A stretch of 64,000 nt of DNA, taken from positions 5,349,501 to 5,413,500 of the forward strand of contig WHVY01000004.1 of NCBI GenBank assembly GCA_022266195.1, read 5' to 3'. The notes below the pieces were generated by a model, which saw only the letters and a program-made list of their open reading frames with translations, was not told the origin of the DNA and ran no database searches. Shown here piece after piece: positions 45,645 to 57,644 of this stretch (its first letter is position 1; each line of letters opens with the position of its first letter). This DNA is from Tetranychus cinnabarinus (Eukaryota; Arthropoda; Arachnida; Trombidiformes; Tetranychidae). Position numbers and translations under genes: made by a program.

Positions 45645-45811
45645 GGAATTATCGAAGTGTCTCTCAAAGTGTTGCAATTCATTGATGGCGTTTAGTAGAT
45701 CACTTTTTCTTTCACATCGTGATTTTCTGTTGAGTTTCAAGAAAACTTGTATTTTGTTCCAAATATCAAGAACTTATCTTTTAAAAGGTAAAACTCCACG
45801 AATTGTGGAAA
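45645..45811 (-). pseudogene. GR exon 1 fragment (5' end only)
   Basis: The minus-strand frame reads TIRGVLPFKR-stop-VLDIWNKIQ... then KSDLLNAINELQHFERHF, the N-terminal region of the G-J type receptors. It has an internal stop and breaks off just before copy H. Confidence 0.65.
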
Positions 45812-46054
45812 TTTGTAGACTATTGTTGGATAACTAAGGAAAATCGAAAAAATAGTTGTTGTTGATGAATAAATCGTAATAAAAAATAATAAATCGTAAT
45901 GAATAGAGTAGTGCGTTTCAAAAGCTGTATAAATATAAACCAATCACATCATGAAAAACAATGAAGACCATAATTTCCATCATCCAATTTTCTAATTTTT
46001 TTGTCACGAATATTAAAGTTGTTTTTTCAATTTCTTTTTCAAGTTGACACAGTC

Positions 46055-46195
46055 TGACTTTATTTCGATTGATATTTGCACAAAACAGTAAGTACAAAGA
46101 GCCACATTCCAAGGTAAGCTATTTAAGTAAAAGAGCACAAATTAAGTTTATTGATTAGCATTTTTAATAGGTTCAATGAAAAGATTCTTACAAGT
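46055..46195 (-). pseudogene. GR remnant: exon 4 and exon 3 scrap
   Basis: Exon 4 (to 46118) reads LECGSLYLLFCANINRNK but has lost the stop. The exon 3 donor (CTTGTAAGAATC, minus strand) is present at about 46187, with only a few exon bases behind it. Confidence 0.65.
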
Positions 46196-46199
46196 TGTT

Positions 46200-47668
46200 C
46201 CAGATCTTGATCGAAGAGCAAGTTGAATGTAGACACTCTTCTTTCGATAGTAACCTCTGAGGAAAAATTATGTTACAAATAGTCCGATTTGAATTTCTAT
46301 TGAGTTTTATGGCTAGAAGCCTGAAATAAGGAAATTTCAGGAAATAAGGATCAAATTTGCGTCAATACTTGATGCAAATTCGAGGATGATCCGTATTATG
46401 GTTCAAAAGTTATCCAACATTTGCGATTTTTTGAACTGATCGCAAATGCTCGTAAAATTCAACAAAAATTTCCAATAAATTTTAAAAATTACGCTTCAGG
46501 GCGTATTAAAAGCATGAATTTCCAAAATTAACACAAATTGGAGTGCGGCTGTTTTTACCTTTAGTTTTGTTCCAACATCAAACGAAAATGAGTTTCAATT
46601 CTTAATAAATTACAGTTTCATTCATAACAAACTTTACAACAATGTAATCAGTCGAAATATTCAACCCATAATTATTATTAATAAAAATCTCAATGTGTAG
46701 ATTCTCATTGGGATAAACTTGGAAATCATTCAATGGCTCATCATGCACAGTTTTAAATTTTGAAATATTAATATGTAAAAAACTAATCTAAAGAGTTACG
46801 AGAGCGAGTAATTCAAAATTCGTTTAATTTGAATTGGTTAATTTTTAATGCAAACAAAAAGTAACTTTTATTGGATTCGCTAAACCTCCTCAAGATATTG
46901 ATTATTGTAGATTTAATACATGTCTTGAATGAATATGTATCAAAACTTTTACTAATTTAATATTCATTGATTTATTAACCATTGGCAAAACTGTGCGAAA
47001 TGTTCTACTCGATAATCGAAACCAGTCATTAGAAGTCATTCAAACTGTTTAACATTAATAGTTAATTGAAACAGTCACGGAATTTTGTCCAATCAATTAA
47101 TTATGATAGAGTTTGAAAATTGAAAGTTGAAAAATAGAAGAGATGATTAAAAATTAAAATAAAGTGTCATGTCAACAATTCAATTTTATAATTTCCATTT
47201 TCAATCTGAAAAGCCCATTTCAACAACAATAATGATTATAATAATACAATAATAATAATATGATATAAGGATGTAAGGGTTTATATTCAAATAGGTACAA
47301 AGAAATTGGACATTAGTCATGGAAGACAGGTTTCAACAGATAAACTCTTTCTTTTGGCTTATAGTGAACAGTACATAAGCTTGTGTGATTTAATAAAACT
47401 TCAACAAGTTAGGACTATTGATTCAGCAATCTGATGGGACAGGAACCGCGCAAGATTATGAGCAAATACCAGGTTTTTATAGTGATAATTAGTCAGAGTT
47501 GTAGTATAGTTGAAGACTGTTGGTGAGTTGAGTTGGCTTACAAGTGCGTCGGGTTTTCGTGAAGAGTTAAAGCGAGCGAAATACGAAATAAAATCCAAAT
47601 ATGAAAGAGATATAAGGCGAAACAATGAATTCATTAGAATAGATCTTTATCTTTTTTGAAACGAAAAT
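46200..47668. other. gene-less AT-rich stretch
   Basis: Contains two short runs of ATAAT microsatellite near 47230-47265. No exon or element terminus recognised. Confidence 0.45.
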
Positions 47669-49448
47669 TTAAAGAGTGTTTCGATGGATATTAGCACAGA
47701 ATAAAAAATATAATGAAGCGCATTCCAAGGTTAGCTATTAAAAGTAAAAGACCGAAAAATTAAGTTAACTCTTCAGCATTTGGATACACTAGTAGCTGCA
47801 CTTAACAAAACAAATTAGTCTCGACGCAATTTTTAACTGTCGCCATCTTCGGCATTTTATTGTTTTAGAAACACTCATAGTGAAATAATGCTAATAGATG
47901 GTGAATATAATAAAAATTGATCGATTTTCGGCGTTAAGTGCAACTAAAAAGGTATAAAAATATATATATACTAAATGCATAGAACCATACAATTAAAGCA
48001 TTGTTGTTATCGATATAAATATAATTTCCAATATAAGCACCTATTTTACGTGCTTCAAATCGTTCCAAAACTTGAAGCTTCTACAAGAAAAAAATCATAT
48101 GTTGTACTATTAGATAATATCTAAATGCATCTTCATAAGATAATCTAGCAAATGTTGAGACAAAACTATCGAAAGGAACTAATAAATGGTATTCATTTTT
48201 TTCGGGACTACATCATTATTGCCGGCTTACTAAGAGTTGAGAGAGAGAGACTTACCTTTAAAGCAACTTCTATGTTATTAGATTTTCCATTATCAACCGA
48301 AACTCGATAAATTGACATATACAGTAAGCTTCCCTAAAACAAAAGAAAAAGCATGAAAATTTAAGAATGTTAAGAAAATGAACTTGTACCTTTTGAGCAA
48401 TAAGGGACCCTAAATAGTTGGATACATATAATATCATCAACATAAGTATGTTGGATGTAATGAGAAGGGTTTTCACGCCTAAATTGTCGAATGTAAACTG
48501 AGTCAAGTAAAAGAAGATCAAAATGTTGTGGAAAGCGGCATACATATAAACGAAATACATTAACCAAGCCGATTGAGCATTGAAACAATCAATCCAATTG
48601 TTTAGTAAATTTATTTTATAGTAAAAAGTCAATGCATTAGTCCAAGTGTAATTGTTAATTGAGTTTAATTTATTATATTCAGTTATTAACGAATCAATTG
48701 AATTGCATGAGAATAGAGCTACCAAAGCTAAAATGAATAGAAACCATAAAGCACCCGATATAATCAAATAATAAATTGCAACGACAAGCGCTGTGTGAAC
48801 AAGTTGAATAATGAACGGCTTTAAAGACGAATAATTTATCACTGCAGTGCTTGTATGTGCTAACCCGAAAACAATAAAAACCATGAGATTGAAGTAATTG
48901 TACAATTTAATGAGGATGTAATATGATTTTCTGAATGAACTTTCATTCGTTGACAAAAGACTAAACTCTTTATTGCATTCTTTAAGAGACTCTTTGTATT
49001 CATCGAAAATATTTATAAACGATTTTCTTCCAAACTTATTGTGGTGAAGTAGAAAAATCTTCACCATGCAAGGTATGATTATGCCAACATGAACAATGTA
49101 ATTCAACACTTTCCTTTCGGATAAAGACACAAAAATATCGCCGGTGTACTGTCGAAGCATTTCGTTGTCAGCAATACTGAGCATTAAAAAATGTAAAGCT
49201 TGTAAGCTGTTCAATACCAATATGATCAAGCTTTGTAGCTGAAAATGTTTGCAGCTTTTTCTTCTGTCAAATATTCTTGCTGAACGCTCAAAGCGTTCCA
49301 AGTCATCAATGGCATTGAGTAGATCATTTCTTGTCACATCATTATTGGTGATTGAATTGAAAGAAAAGTTTTTACATAATCTTCGTATTTTATAACAAAT
49401 ATTAAGAATGTATCTTTTTAGATGAAAGACTTCACGAATTATGGACAT
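47669..49448 (-). CDS. gustatory receptor, copy I (four exons)
   Basis: Seven-transmembrane GR. Exons: 48390..49448, 48256..48333, 47991..48080 and 47669..47734, phase-0 introns; about 430 aa. The intron between exons 3 and 4 is unusually long (256 nt) and its donor is GTATGG. N-terminus MSIIREVFHLKRYILNICYK, the long form shared with copies G and J. Exon 4 is LECASLYFLFCANI. Upstream motif at 49621-49643. No disruption seen. Confidence 0.88.
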
Positions 49449-50395
49449 TTTAGAGTATTGTTGAGTTACCTAAGCAAGTTAACAGAATAATTGTTGAAAG
49501 TAATAAATCTTATTAGACAGAATAGTGTATTTCAAAAGTTTCCACGACATAAACCAATCATGAGAAAAATAATGAAAACTAAATAATGATTCATCACAAC
49601 TATACATTTTCGTAGTTTTCTGTCACGAATATTAGAATTGATTTCAAATCTTTTACTTGAATAATCATCCAATTAAGGCTAATTACATAGACTCCGAGAC
49701 AAAAAAACTCAATAATTCAATAATATTGCAATCAAACTTCAGACATGCGGACATTGCAGCAGTCGGTTTTACCATCGGAATAAAAATTTTCATTATCTAA
49801 CCTTATTTCAGTTATTTTTGAATCAACTGTAACTTTTGAGTGAGTTTGAACTTTAATAACCAGAATTGCTAATACACTCCTCATGAGACAATCTTTTGCA
49901 TTTCATCTTTAAATCAAATAAACTAGAAATATTGAACAGAAAAACTTTAATAAATGTTGGCATCAAAATTAATAATCACATTTCGTTCAACAATTATTAT
50001 TATACATTAGTGGATAGTCGATTGTATGCGATTATTATTTTGCAATCATTAACTAACGAAACCTTTTTCTCTTTGAGTACTGGTAAAAATAAGAACAGGG
50101 CTAAAGTTTATTTTAAACTTAACTTTTGCCTTATAAGGCTCTCAAAAGAATGATGATGATGAGGATGAAGAGAGAATATTAAAAATGTAAAACATAGAAT
50201 GTAAAATAATAAGTTTTTAGTTTTAGTTCTTATTAGCGTGTTAACCAGTTACTCTTTTAATTAAAAGTAAATTCGTTTTTATTAATATGTAAAATTTAAA
50301 ATCCGAAAAGTTACAATGTTGATCATCTCTATTAAATTCAATTTTTTTTGTTTTCTTTAAATATTTTACAGAATGCATGATCAAAATAGATCTAG
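49449..50395. other. gene-less stretch
   Basis: Holds the upstream GR motif at 49621. Otherwise AT-rich with no supported feature. Confidence 0.4.
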
Positions 50396-50936
50396 CCTTG
50401 CCAACTGGAGGCATGTTTAAATTATGCAGAGGAAAAAATTAAATTTTATAATGATCGTATCAAAGATGCAGAATTCTTCCTCCCAAGGCGTGTGCGCTAT
50501 CGTTATATGTTATACTTAGCAGTTCTAGAACTGATGTTGGAAGCTGCAAACACCAATAAAATATTATACTTTATAAAATTACACGGTTATCGTACTACCA
50601 GAAGATACCAGGCCCTAGTTGGAGACATGTTTGTTCTCCTTGGGAAAATAGAACGTTACATAGATTGTAACAATTTAACTTTCTTCTATGCAAACATTCG
50701 TAAAGAATACATAGAAGAGTTTGAAAACTCTGTTTAATTCATTTAATTATTATTTTATTCCTTGTAGAATGGAGATTCAGCGTGCTAAATGGATCGTCAT
50801 GCGGAAAATCGCCATAAGCCATATTAGGAGCATTAATTTTCTATATGAAACAGGCGACTTTTATCCCTCCGAATCATTCTTCCATAGATACCTGATGGAA
50901 AAAGGTATTTGCAAAAAAATGATATCGATGGAGTGA
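50396..50936 (+). CDS. unrecognised coding exons
   Basis: An open frame from 50396 (after TCTAG) to 50737 reads CLNYAEEKIKFYNDR...FLPRRVRYRY, is Lys/Arg/Tyr-rich and predicted helical. A second block, 50768..50936 after CCTTGTAG, starts MEIQRAKWIVMRKIAISH. Codon content looks coding rather than random, but no clear donor joins the two, and the first ends at TAA. No family recognised; they may be relics of one gene. Confidence 0.35.
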
Positions 50937-51036
50937 AACAATAAAATAATAAAAATTGAATTAGTAAATCTTCAGGATTTGTGTGGAACAGCTCCGTTGG
51001 AAACCTTAACTCGATTTTACTGTTGGATTCTAACAG

Positions 51037-51366
51037 ACGAGACCCGATAAACCTTATGATGGTAAAAACTATGAAAAGATAATCCGATACCTACTAAAGC
51101 TAAATCACAAGTACCATCAACTCACGGGCCTTTATGGACAGATACCCTCTGAAGCTGAAGATCGTAATCTCTTGATTGAAAACAAAGGCATAGCTTGGTG
51201 GATTCAGAACAGAGACTGTTCAGAAAAGCGTCAGGGAGATGTGAAACAACAAAATAATAAAACACTTGAAAATAGTGTAAAGAAATCACCTTTACCAAGT
51301 GAGAGTTCAGTGCGAACTGAGCCTTTATTGTATATTCTACAATATAAATACCTTTACAACATCTAA
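51037..51366 (+). CDS. unrecognised coding exon
   Basis: Open frame after a good acceptor (TTCTAACAG): TRPDKPYDGKNYEKIIRYLL, then HQLTGLYGQIPSEAEDRNLL and AWWIQNRDCSEKRQGD, ending in a Ser/Lys-rich tail. It may continue the gene of 50396-50936. No domain recognised. Confidence 0.35.
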   Translation, partial: TRPDKPYDGKNYEKIIRYLLKLNHKYHQLTGLYGQIPSEAEDRNLLIENKGIAWWIQNRDCSEKRQGDVKQQNNKTLENSVKKSPLPSESSVRTEPLLYILQYKYLYNI

Positions 51367-51593
51367 TGTTTTACAATAATCGATAAGGGTGTATCAAATT
51401 AAGTGACTACATCAACTATAATCACTTATTCATACATAGTAAAGGGTGTGTTACATATAACAGCCGCCATTCTGAACAGCCACTGTTCAGTTACAATAAT
51501 TACGCGGGTTCTGATGATGCGAAGCTTGTATTTTGCGATGGGTTGATTGATTTTATTGGTTTTTCAAAGCTTTCAGCTTATTTTCAGTTTCTT

Positions 51594-52148
51594 TTAACAT
51601 TTCTTTAGTATCTTCCAATTCTGAAGCCATTGCTCTTGATTCTTGTTTTTCAATTGTAGCTCTTTCTGAGTAGAACTAAGGGTCATGCAAAATCTTGGAT
51701 GAAATTTCTGGGGTAATTTATATGTTATACATAAGGAACAATTGTTAACATTATGTGGGCAGATATTTGTATGCCATTTGTAATCTTCATTAGTTATAAT
51801 TTTCCTGCAGGATAGGAACTTACAATAAACTTTCAATTGGTCCCATACTTTTACTGACTTTATGCCATTTTGGCGTCTACAACCATAACTCCATGGTTTT
51901 CTACAGGCTTGGCATTATAATGGATGGGGTTTTTTAAGTTTATACGTCAGTGTGTCTAACACCTGACGTATAAACTTGGGCACATGCAATGTTTACAATG
52001 GTTACAAGTGTGGTTTTGAAAATGGACTGGGATAAGTTTTAAGCATGTTATACATTCAAAATCCCTTATTGCTTCTTGGTCGACCCAATCTCTTTTGAAT
52101 TCTTCCTCCTGTGCTCTTGTAATTTTCTGGACTTGCTTATTGATGAAC
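51594..52148 (-). pseudogene. RING / TRAF-type zinc-finger protein exon, interrupted
   Basis: The minus-strand frame has QEEEFKRDWVDQEAIRDFECITCLKLI, then HTCNHCKHCMCP (a RING-like Cys/His series), then after an interruption CQACRKPW and a TRAF-type finger (CKFLSCRKIITNEDYKWHTNICPH). A 42-nt palindrome-bearing segment (51936-51977) and a frame change separate the two halves. RING proteins of this layout are usually ubiquitin ligases; the assignment is by cysteine pattern only. A possible first exon (MESPLKEIEGWNISSK) lies at about 52385-52505. Confidence 0.45.
51936..51977. repeat. short perfect palindrome within the RING exon
   Basis: 15-bp arms AAGTTTATACGTCAG (51936-51950) and the inverse (51963-51977), spacer 12 nt. 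It looks like a tiny foldback insertion that broke the reading frame. Confidence 0.85.
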
Positions 52149-52509
52149 CTGCAAATTAATTAGAGTTGACATACAATTAGAACACTAATTAATGTCTTAG
52201 GTCTAGAGGATACATTAGTTCTATATAACTTTATAATAGAAGGTAATGTAGAGATAGAATTAGGACTAGAATTTTTATATATTGAGTTTTAGTTGTTTGA
52301 TGCAGATCTTGAATCATATTTAGTAAAAACAGGTTTGTTAACATGATATAATATTGATTAAGTTTGAAGGAATGTGGAATTCATTAGCAAGATATCAATT
52401 TTCTTTCAGCCATACGTTCACTTTTCCGGTAAATTGAAATCAACTTGGTTCTTATTTTCGAAGATATGTTCCATCCTTCAATCTCTTTAAGAGGAGATTC
52501 CATTTCAGC

Positions 52510-53315
52510 CCCTGCAGTATATGAGATTTGACCATTAGAAGATTTACTATGAAGCATTATTTGTCTTTAACTTCTAGGGTCTTCGCTCCCACAATTACGA
52601 CAGCAGTTGGGTCCAATACCACAGAATTCAGGTTGGTAAGTTTCTTCACTTGCGAGGGCAGGATTAGAATGGGAACTGAGTTCTTAAACCATTTAACAAT
52701 CGTTCTTCCTCTTTTTTTATTTTAGTCTTAAATTAGAATCAATGGCGTATGATTTATATTATTAGAATTGATTGAAGATGGGAACCAAGTTCTTAAACCA
52801 CCTATAAATCGTTTTTTTGTTGAGTCAAAATTATAATTATAATTTAGAGTTAGGTTATTAATCAGTCAATGCGTGACGATATAGATTATAAGTAGAGCTT
52901 TATCTCTTTCAAATGTAATTTATCAATTGAGGTGTAGTCTTTTTTTCAGACTTAATTTATTTAAGTAAGGATCAATCCTTTTCAGGTGAAATTTATCTAA
53001 GTAAGGTTTAGTCTTTTGCAGACTCAATCTATTTTAAGTATCATGCAAGTAAGAAAAAATTCATGCATAAAAACTATTCTTATCTTAGCCCCTATCAGCC
53101 TACGAAGCCTGTGAGCTTAACTCAAGAGTGAGGATTTGCGACCAAAGTCCTTTATTAATATATCAATAAAACAACTGCAACTGCAAAGGTTAAGACTATT
53201 GATCCTCAAGAGTAAAGTGAACAGTCAAATTAGCGAAATCCAAATACGAAAGAAATAAAGTTCGAAACAATGTATACAAGTATTATAGATCTTTATTTTT
53301 TTTTTAAACCAACAC
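52510..53315. other. gene-less stretch
   Basis: No supported exon. A loosely repeated word (AAGTAAGG.T.A.TC.TTT) occurs at about 52960-53020. The rest is AT-rich. Confidence 0.35.
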
Positions 53316-54929
53316 TTAAAGAGTGTTTCGATTGATATTAGCACAAAATAAAAAGTATAAAGAGGCGCATTCCAGGGTAAGCTATTGAAAGAAAATAAGC
53401 AAAAAGTTAAGTTAATTGATCGACTGAAAACTGCCGTGGATAGATGTTAATGCATAGAACCTTACTATTAAAGTATTGTTGTTATTGACATAAATATAAT
53501 TACCAATATAAGCACCTATTTTACGTGCTTCAAATCGTTCCAAAACTTGAAGCTTCTGCAAGAAAAAAATACAACTTAGATGTAATTTAAATGCATCTTT
53601 GAAAGATGATCATACAAAACAAACTGTCGAGGGAAACAAATAAATCAAATTCTGACGGAATAAAAGTATTGTTTTGTGTGCAAAGAGGATATATTGACTA
53701 CCTTTAGAGCAACTTTTAGGTTATAAAATCTTCCAGTATCGACCGAAACTCGATAAATCGACAGATGCAGTAAGCTTCCCTGAAACAAAGGTAACCATGA
53801 ACTTTTGAATTTAATGTTAAACGAAATGAACAGTTACCTTTTGACCAATAAGTGTTCCTAAATAGTTAGATGCGTATAATACTATCAATATCAATATGTT
53901 CGAAGAAATGAGAAGGATTTTCACACCTGAATTGTCAAATGTAAATTGAGTTAAGTAAAAAAAGATCAGAATGTTGTGGAAAGTGGCATAAATATAGACT
54001 GTCATAAATATCGTGGCCACTTGAGCATTGAAACAATCAATCCAGTTATTGAGTAAATTTATTTTATAGTAAAAAGTCAATGCATCAGTCCAATTGTAAT
54101 GGTTGATAGAGTTTAATTTACCACATTCGGTTGTTAACGAATCAATTGAATTGCATGCGAGTAGAGCTACTAAAATCATTATGAACAGAAACCATAAAGC
54201 ACTCGATATAATTAAATAATAAATTGCCAAGCGAAGGGCTGTGTGAATAAGTTGAATGATGAACGGCCTAAAAGACGAATAGTTCAACACTACAGTACTT
54301 GTATGTGCTAACCCGAAAACAATATAAACCATAAGATTAAAGTAATTATACAATTTAATGAGGATGAAGTATGATTTTCTGAATGACTTTTCATTAGTCG
54401 ATAAAACGATAAACTCTTTATTGCATTCTTTAAGAGACTCTTTGTATTCATCGAAAATATTTATAAACGATTTTCTTCCAAACTGATTGTGGTGAAGTAG
54501 AAAAATCTTTACCATGCAAGGTATGATTATGCCAACATGTACTATGTAATTCAATACTTTTCTTTCGGATGAAGACACAAAAATATCACCGGCGTACAAT
54601 CGAATGGTTTCGTTGTCAGTGACACTTAACAGTAAAAAATGCGAGGCTTGCAAGCTGTTCAATACCAATATGATCATGCTTTGTAGCTGAAAATGTTTGC
54701 AGCTTTTTCTTCTATCAAATATTCTTGCTGAACGCTCAAAGCGTTCCAAGTGACCAATGGCATTGAGTAGATCATTTCTTGTTACATCAAGGTTGTTGAT
54801 TGAATTTGACGGAAAATTTAAACAGAATCTTTCTATTTCGGTCAAAATATTGAAAATATATCTTTGAAGAGGAAAAACTTCACGAATTGTAGTCATTTGT
54901 GCTTTCGTAGACGTTTGTTTGATAGGCAA
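53316..54929 (-). CDS. gustatory receptor, copy J (four exons)
   Basis: Seven-transmembrane GR, the longest here at about 441 aa. Exons: 53838..54929, 53702..53779, 53466..53555 and 53316..53381, phase-0 introns. It starts MPIKQTSTKAQMTTIREVFP; an internal Met (MTTIREV) matches the start of copy I and is an alternative. Exon 4 is LECASLYFLFCANI. Closest to copy I. Upstream motif at 55077-55095. No disruption seen. Confidence 0.88.
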
Positions 54930-55292
54930 GACAATTCAACAAAATACTTGAAAGTAATGAATCATTTTAGATAGAATAATGATTTTCAAAAGTTTCCATG
55001 AATAAAACCAATAATATGGCAAATGATCGAAACTAAATGGTGATTTATTTCCATTATACAATTGCCGTAGTTTATTGTCACGAATATAAGAATCGGTAGT
55101 TGAATATTTTACTTGAAAACTATTTAATCGAAGCTGATTATCTAGAATCTAAAACAAAAACAAACAAAATCGATACAAACATTGTCGGCAATACTGAGTA
55201 TCAGATATTGGGTCAAGGTTAAAGGACTGTAACTTTTGCAAGCCTTTCGCTAATAAATATTATAAAATTTAAACACAAAAAAAAATTATTTT

Positions 55293-55965
55293 ATGTAGTT
55301 TCAAACATACGTGCGAGCTCCACAGATCGGAAACGGGAATAACGCCACCCCCTTACACTTGCTTGATTTAACGCTTGAATAATTAAACAATTGAACTTGA
55401 CACCATCTTTTGATATCTATTTTCTTAATGCATGAATCATTCTTGAATACCACTATATAGTTATTGTGATGAATCATCTCATCTGATAGCTTAAACTGAA
55501 TCAACATGCTTGAGAAAGAAAACATGAATTCAATAATCAAGCTATTGAACTCATATGATAAAGATAAAACTTGAGATTAATCAGGTGGAGAAATCAAGCA
55601 TAATTAGGTTGATAGACAAGTTTGCTTTGATTTCAACTAGAATGAGAGAATCTCAATCGAGTGAAAAAAGTAAATTTTGACACTTGGACATTGACCCTTA
55701 CTAATTATATTAATACTTGTTAATTCCAGAAGGGAAACATTCGTTTCATTCAGGTTCAGCCTTGACAAGTGTAAATCAAGTGAAAACAAACAGTCAAGTG
55801 TAAGAAGGAGAATCATTCAAGCATTTTAAACAATAGATACCGTAAGATGGTATTCAATAATCATGCGGCCATTCAAAACATAGATATCAAAAGACGGTGT
55901 CAAGGTCAACCGTTAGGTCAGTCGAGCGTCAAATCAATCAAGCAAAAGGTGGAAGTATGGAGGTT
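55293..55965. mobile_element. short derivative of the Polinton-like element
   Basis: The left part (from about 55293: ACATACGTGCGAGCTCCACAG) matches the outer left terminal repeat. The part at 55440-55960 matches 43190-43740, the right end of the 6.3-kb element. The right terminus is cut short near 55965. No coding capacity, so this is an internally deleted non-autonomous copy. Confidence 0.7.
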
Positions 55966-57478
55966 TTAGGTTCGAATCCTGGTGACTTTTTATTTTGAAT
56001 TAATTTATATGATTTTAGACTTTTTCAATTCAAATTTTACATGAAATTTTTGTTGATTGCCACCTGCGCCTTTACCTACTAGGCTATGTCTTTTAAGACA
56101 TACTTACAGTTTTCAAAAAATGGTTTTCTTAAAAATGCGCAAATTTAACCCCAAATATCTTAAGAACCACTGGCCATACAGATGAAATACTTTACACTAT
56201 TTCCTAAAAAATAGACCTCTATCGATTGTGTCATGTCTCATCTAAATCGGTGAGAACAATGAGAGATAGTTCCCTTGTTAGTGATTGATGTAAGGCTGAT
56301 GAAAACAATGGTGATTATAAGATTATCATCCTAAATAAATTTTAGTTCTGTGACGGATTATTATTACTAATTATTACTATTACTTAAATTTTCTTTCTCC
56401 CTGTTTAGGCCGCAATTGATTTTCATCAAAATAACGAATTTTGCAAGTTATCTAGACATGTTGATATCATGGCCATTCTAAGAAAGCATTGAGAGATACT
56501 AAAATCACTTATCATGGCAAAATCATAATAGATTTTATTGCATGATATTATCCATTCATATTGTTTACAACTCAAAATCAATATTCTCACTAGTCAGTAG
56601 TAATAAAGATACACAAGATACCCCACTTTTATTAACCTTTGATCGAGTTGTCACACATTAATCAATAGATTAAAAGCGTGATCTAGGATGAGTCAAGAAC
56701 ATGTCCCAAGGTATCTGCATGATTTGATTGATGATGCATTTGCTTTATGCGGAATAAGTTTTGATTGCATTTTACATTTATGTATTAAAACAAAGTAACT
56801 AAAGGAGGCACGGCGTCAATCAATCATTATAACCCTTCCAATTCTTCAAATTATTTTAACCCTTCTTCTTCTTTGCTTTTAAATTTCTAATTGCATCTTC
56901 TATTAACATCACATTTTGCCTTAGGATGATCATGATTCTCATCTATCAATTTATTGAATGATATTATTGGTGCATCTATTTTAATTGCAAACTTAGTTAT
57001 GACACGATGACCTGAATATTGTAAGACTGAATTAAGATCCTTTATGGAAATTTCTCTTGTGAATTAAGTATAAAAGAAAAAGAAGAAAACCCGGATCTAT
57101 CCCTTGCCCATAACGGTTTACCCTTCATCATCGTGTTCATTTTGTTTTTGTTCTACCAACGGAACACGTCAAAATCAGTTTCTTTTGCTACTCTTCATTT
57201 GATAGAGATTACCGTTAACCATTTGCTGATAATTTCTATTAAAATCAATTTTTTTGTTTTTTGACTTCGTTTTGGTCATTCATCTTTTGTTCCACAATCA
57301 AATATCATCAAAATCAGTTTCTTTTGCTACTCTTCATTTGATAAAGTGTACTTTTAACCATTTGTAATCAATTACTATTAAAGCGATTTGTTTGTGATTT
57401 CTGCGAATTTCAAATTAAGTTATTAAAAATTCCATTAATATTGTTACATTATTAACAACCTAAGAATCTGTTTTACAG
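55966..57478. other. gene-poor stretch; tRNA-like box and small direct repeat
   Basis: A B-box-like GGTTCGAATCC lies at about 55967-55978, directly after the truncated element, and an A-box-like word on the opposite strand at about 56075-56095. No full tRNA fold follows, so a tRNA-derived relic is the most I would claim. A direct repeat (AATCAGTTTCTTTTGCTACT) occurs near 57173 and 57312. A 36-codon ORF starts at 56689 without other support. Confidence 0.35.
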
Positions 57479-57644
57479 GAATTTTCAAAGTAAATTTACC
57501 TTAAGTGATTTTCAATTGGAATTCAATCTGGAAAAAATCAATTGTTGTGAAACTACCGGAGATCATTTACTGATTACAAAAGTTGAGCCTTACAACAAGG
57601 ATTATCCGATATTCAATTTCGGACTAGCGTATATCAAGAAATAA
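57479..57644 (+). CDS. orphan last exon, possibly flavin-reductase-like
   Basis: A clean acceptor (CTGTTTTACAG) opens a 54-codon frame ending in TAA: SKFTLSDFQLEFNLEKINCC, then TTGDHLLITKVEPYN, then YPIFNFGLAYIKK. The GDH-(h)-(h)-(h)-x-V, spacer, (P)-(h)-x-F-x-x-x-x-Y pattern resembles the C-terminal half of the FMN-binding split-barrel flavin reductases. Upstream exons are not found in the window. The match is by pattern only. Confidence 0.35.

Noticed and set aside
52528..52725. Plus-strand 65-codon ORF
   Set aside because: No homology or splice context; overlaps the possible first exon of the RING gene on the other strand only by chance.
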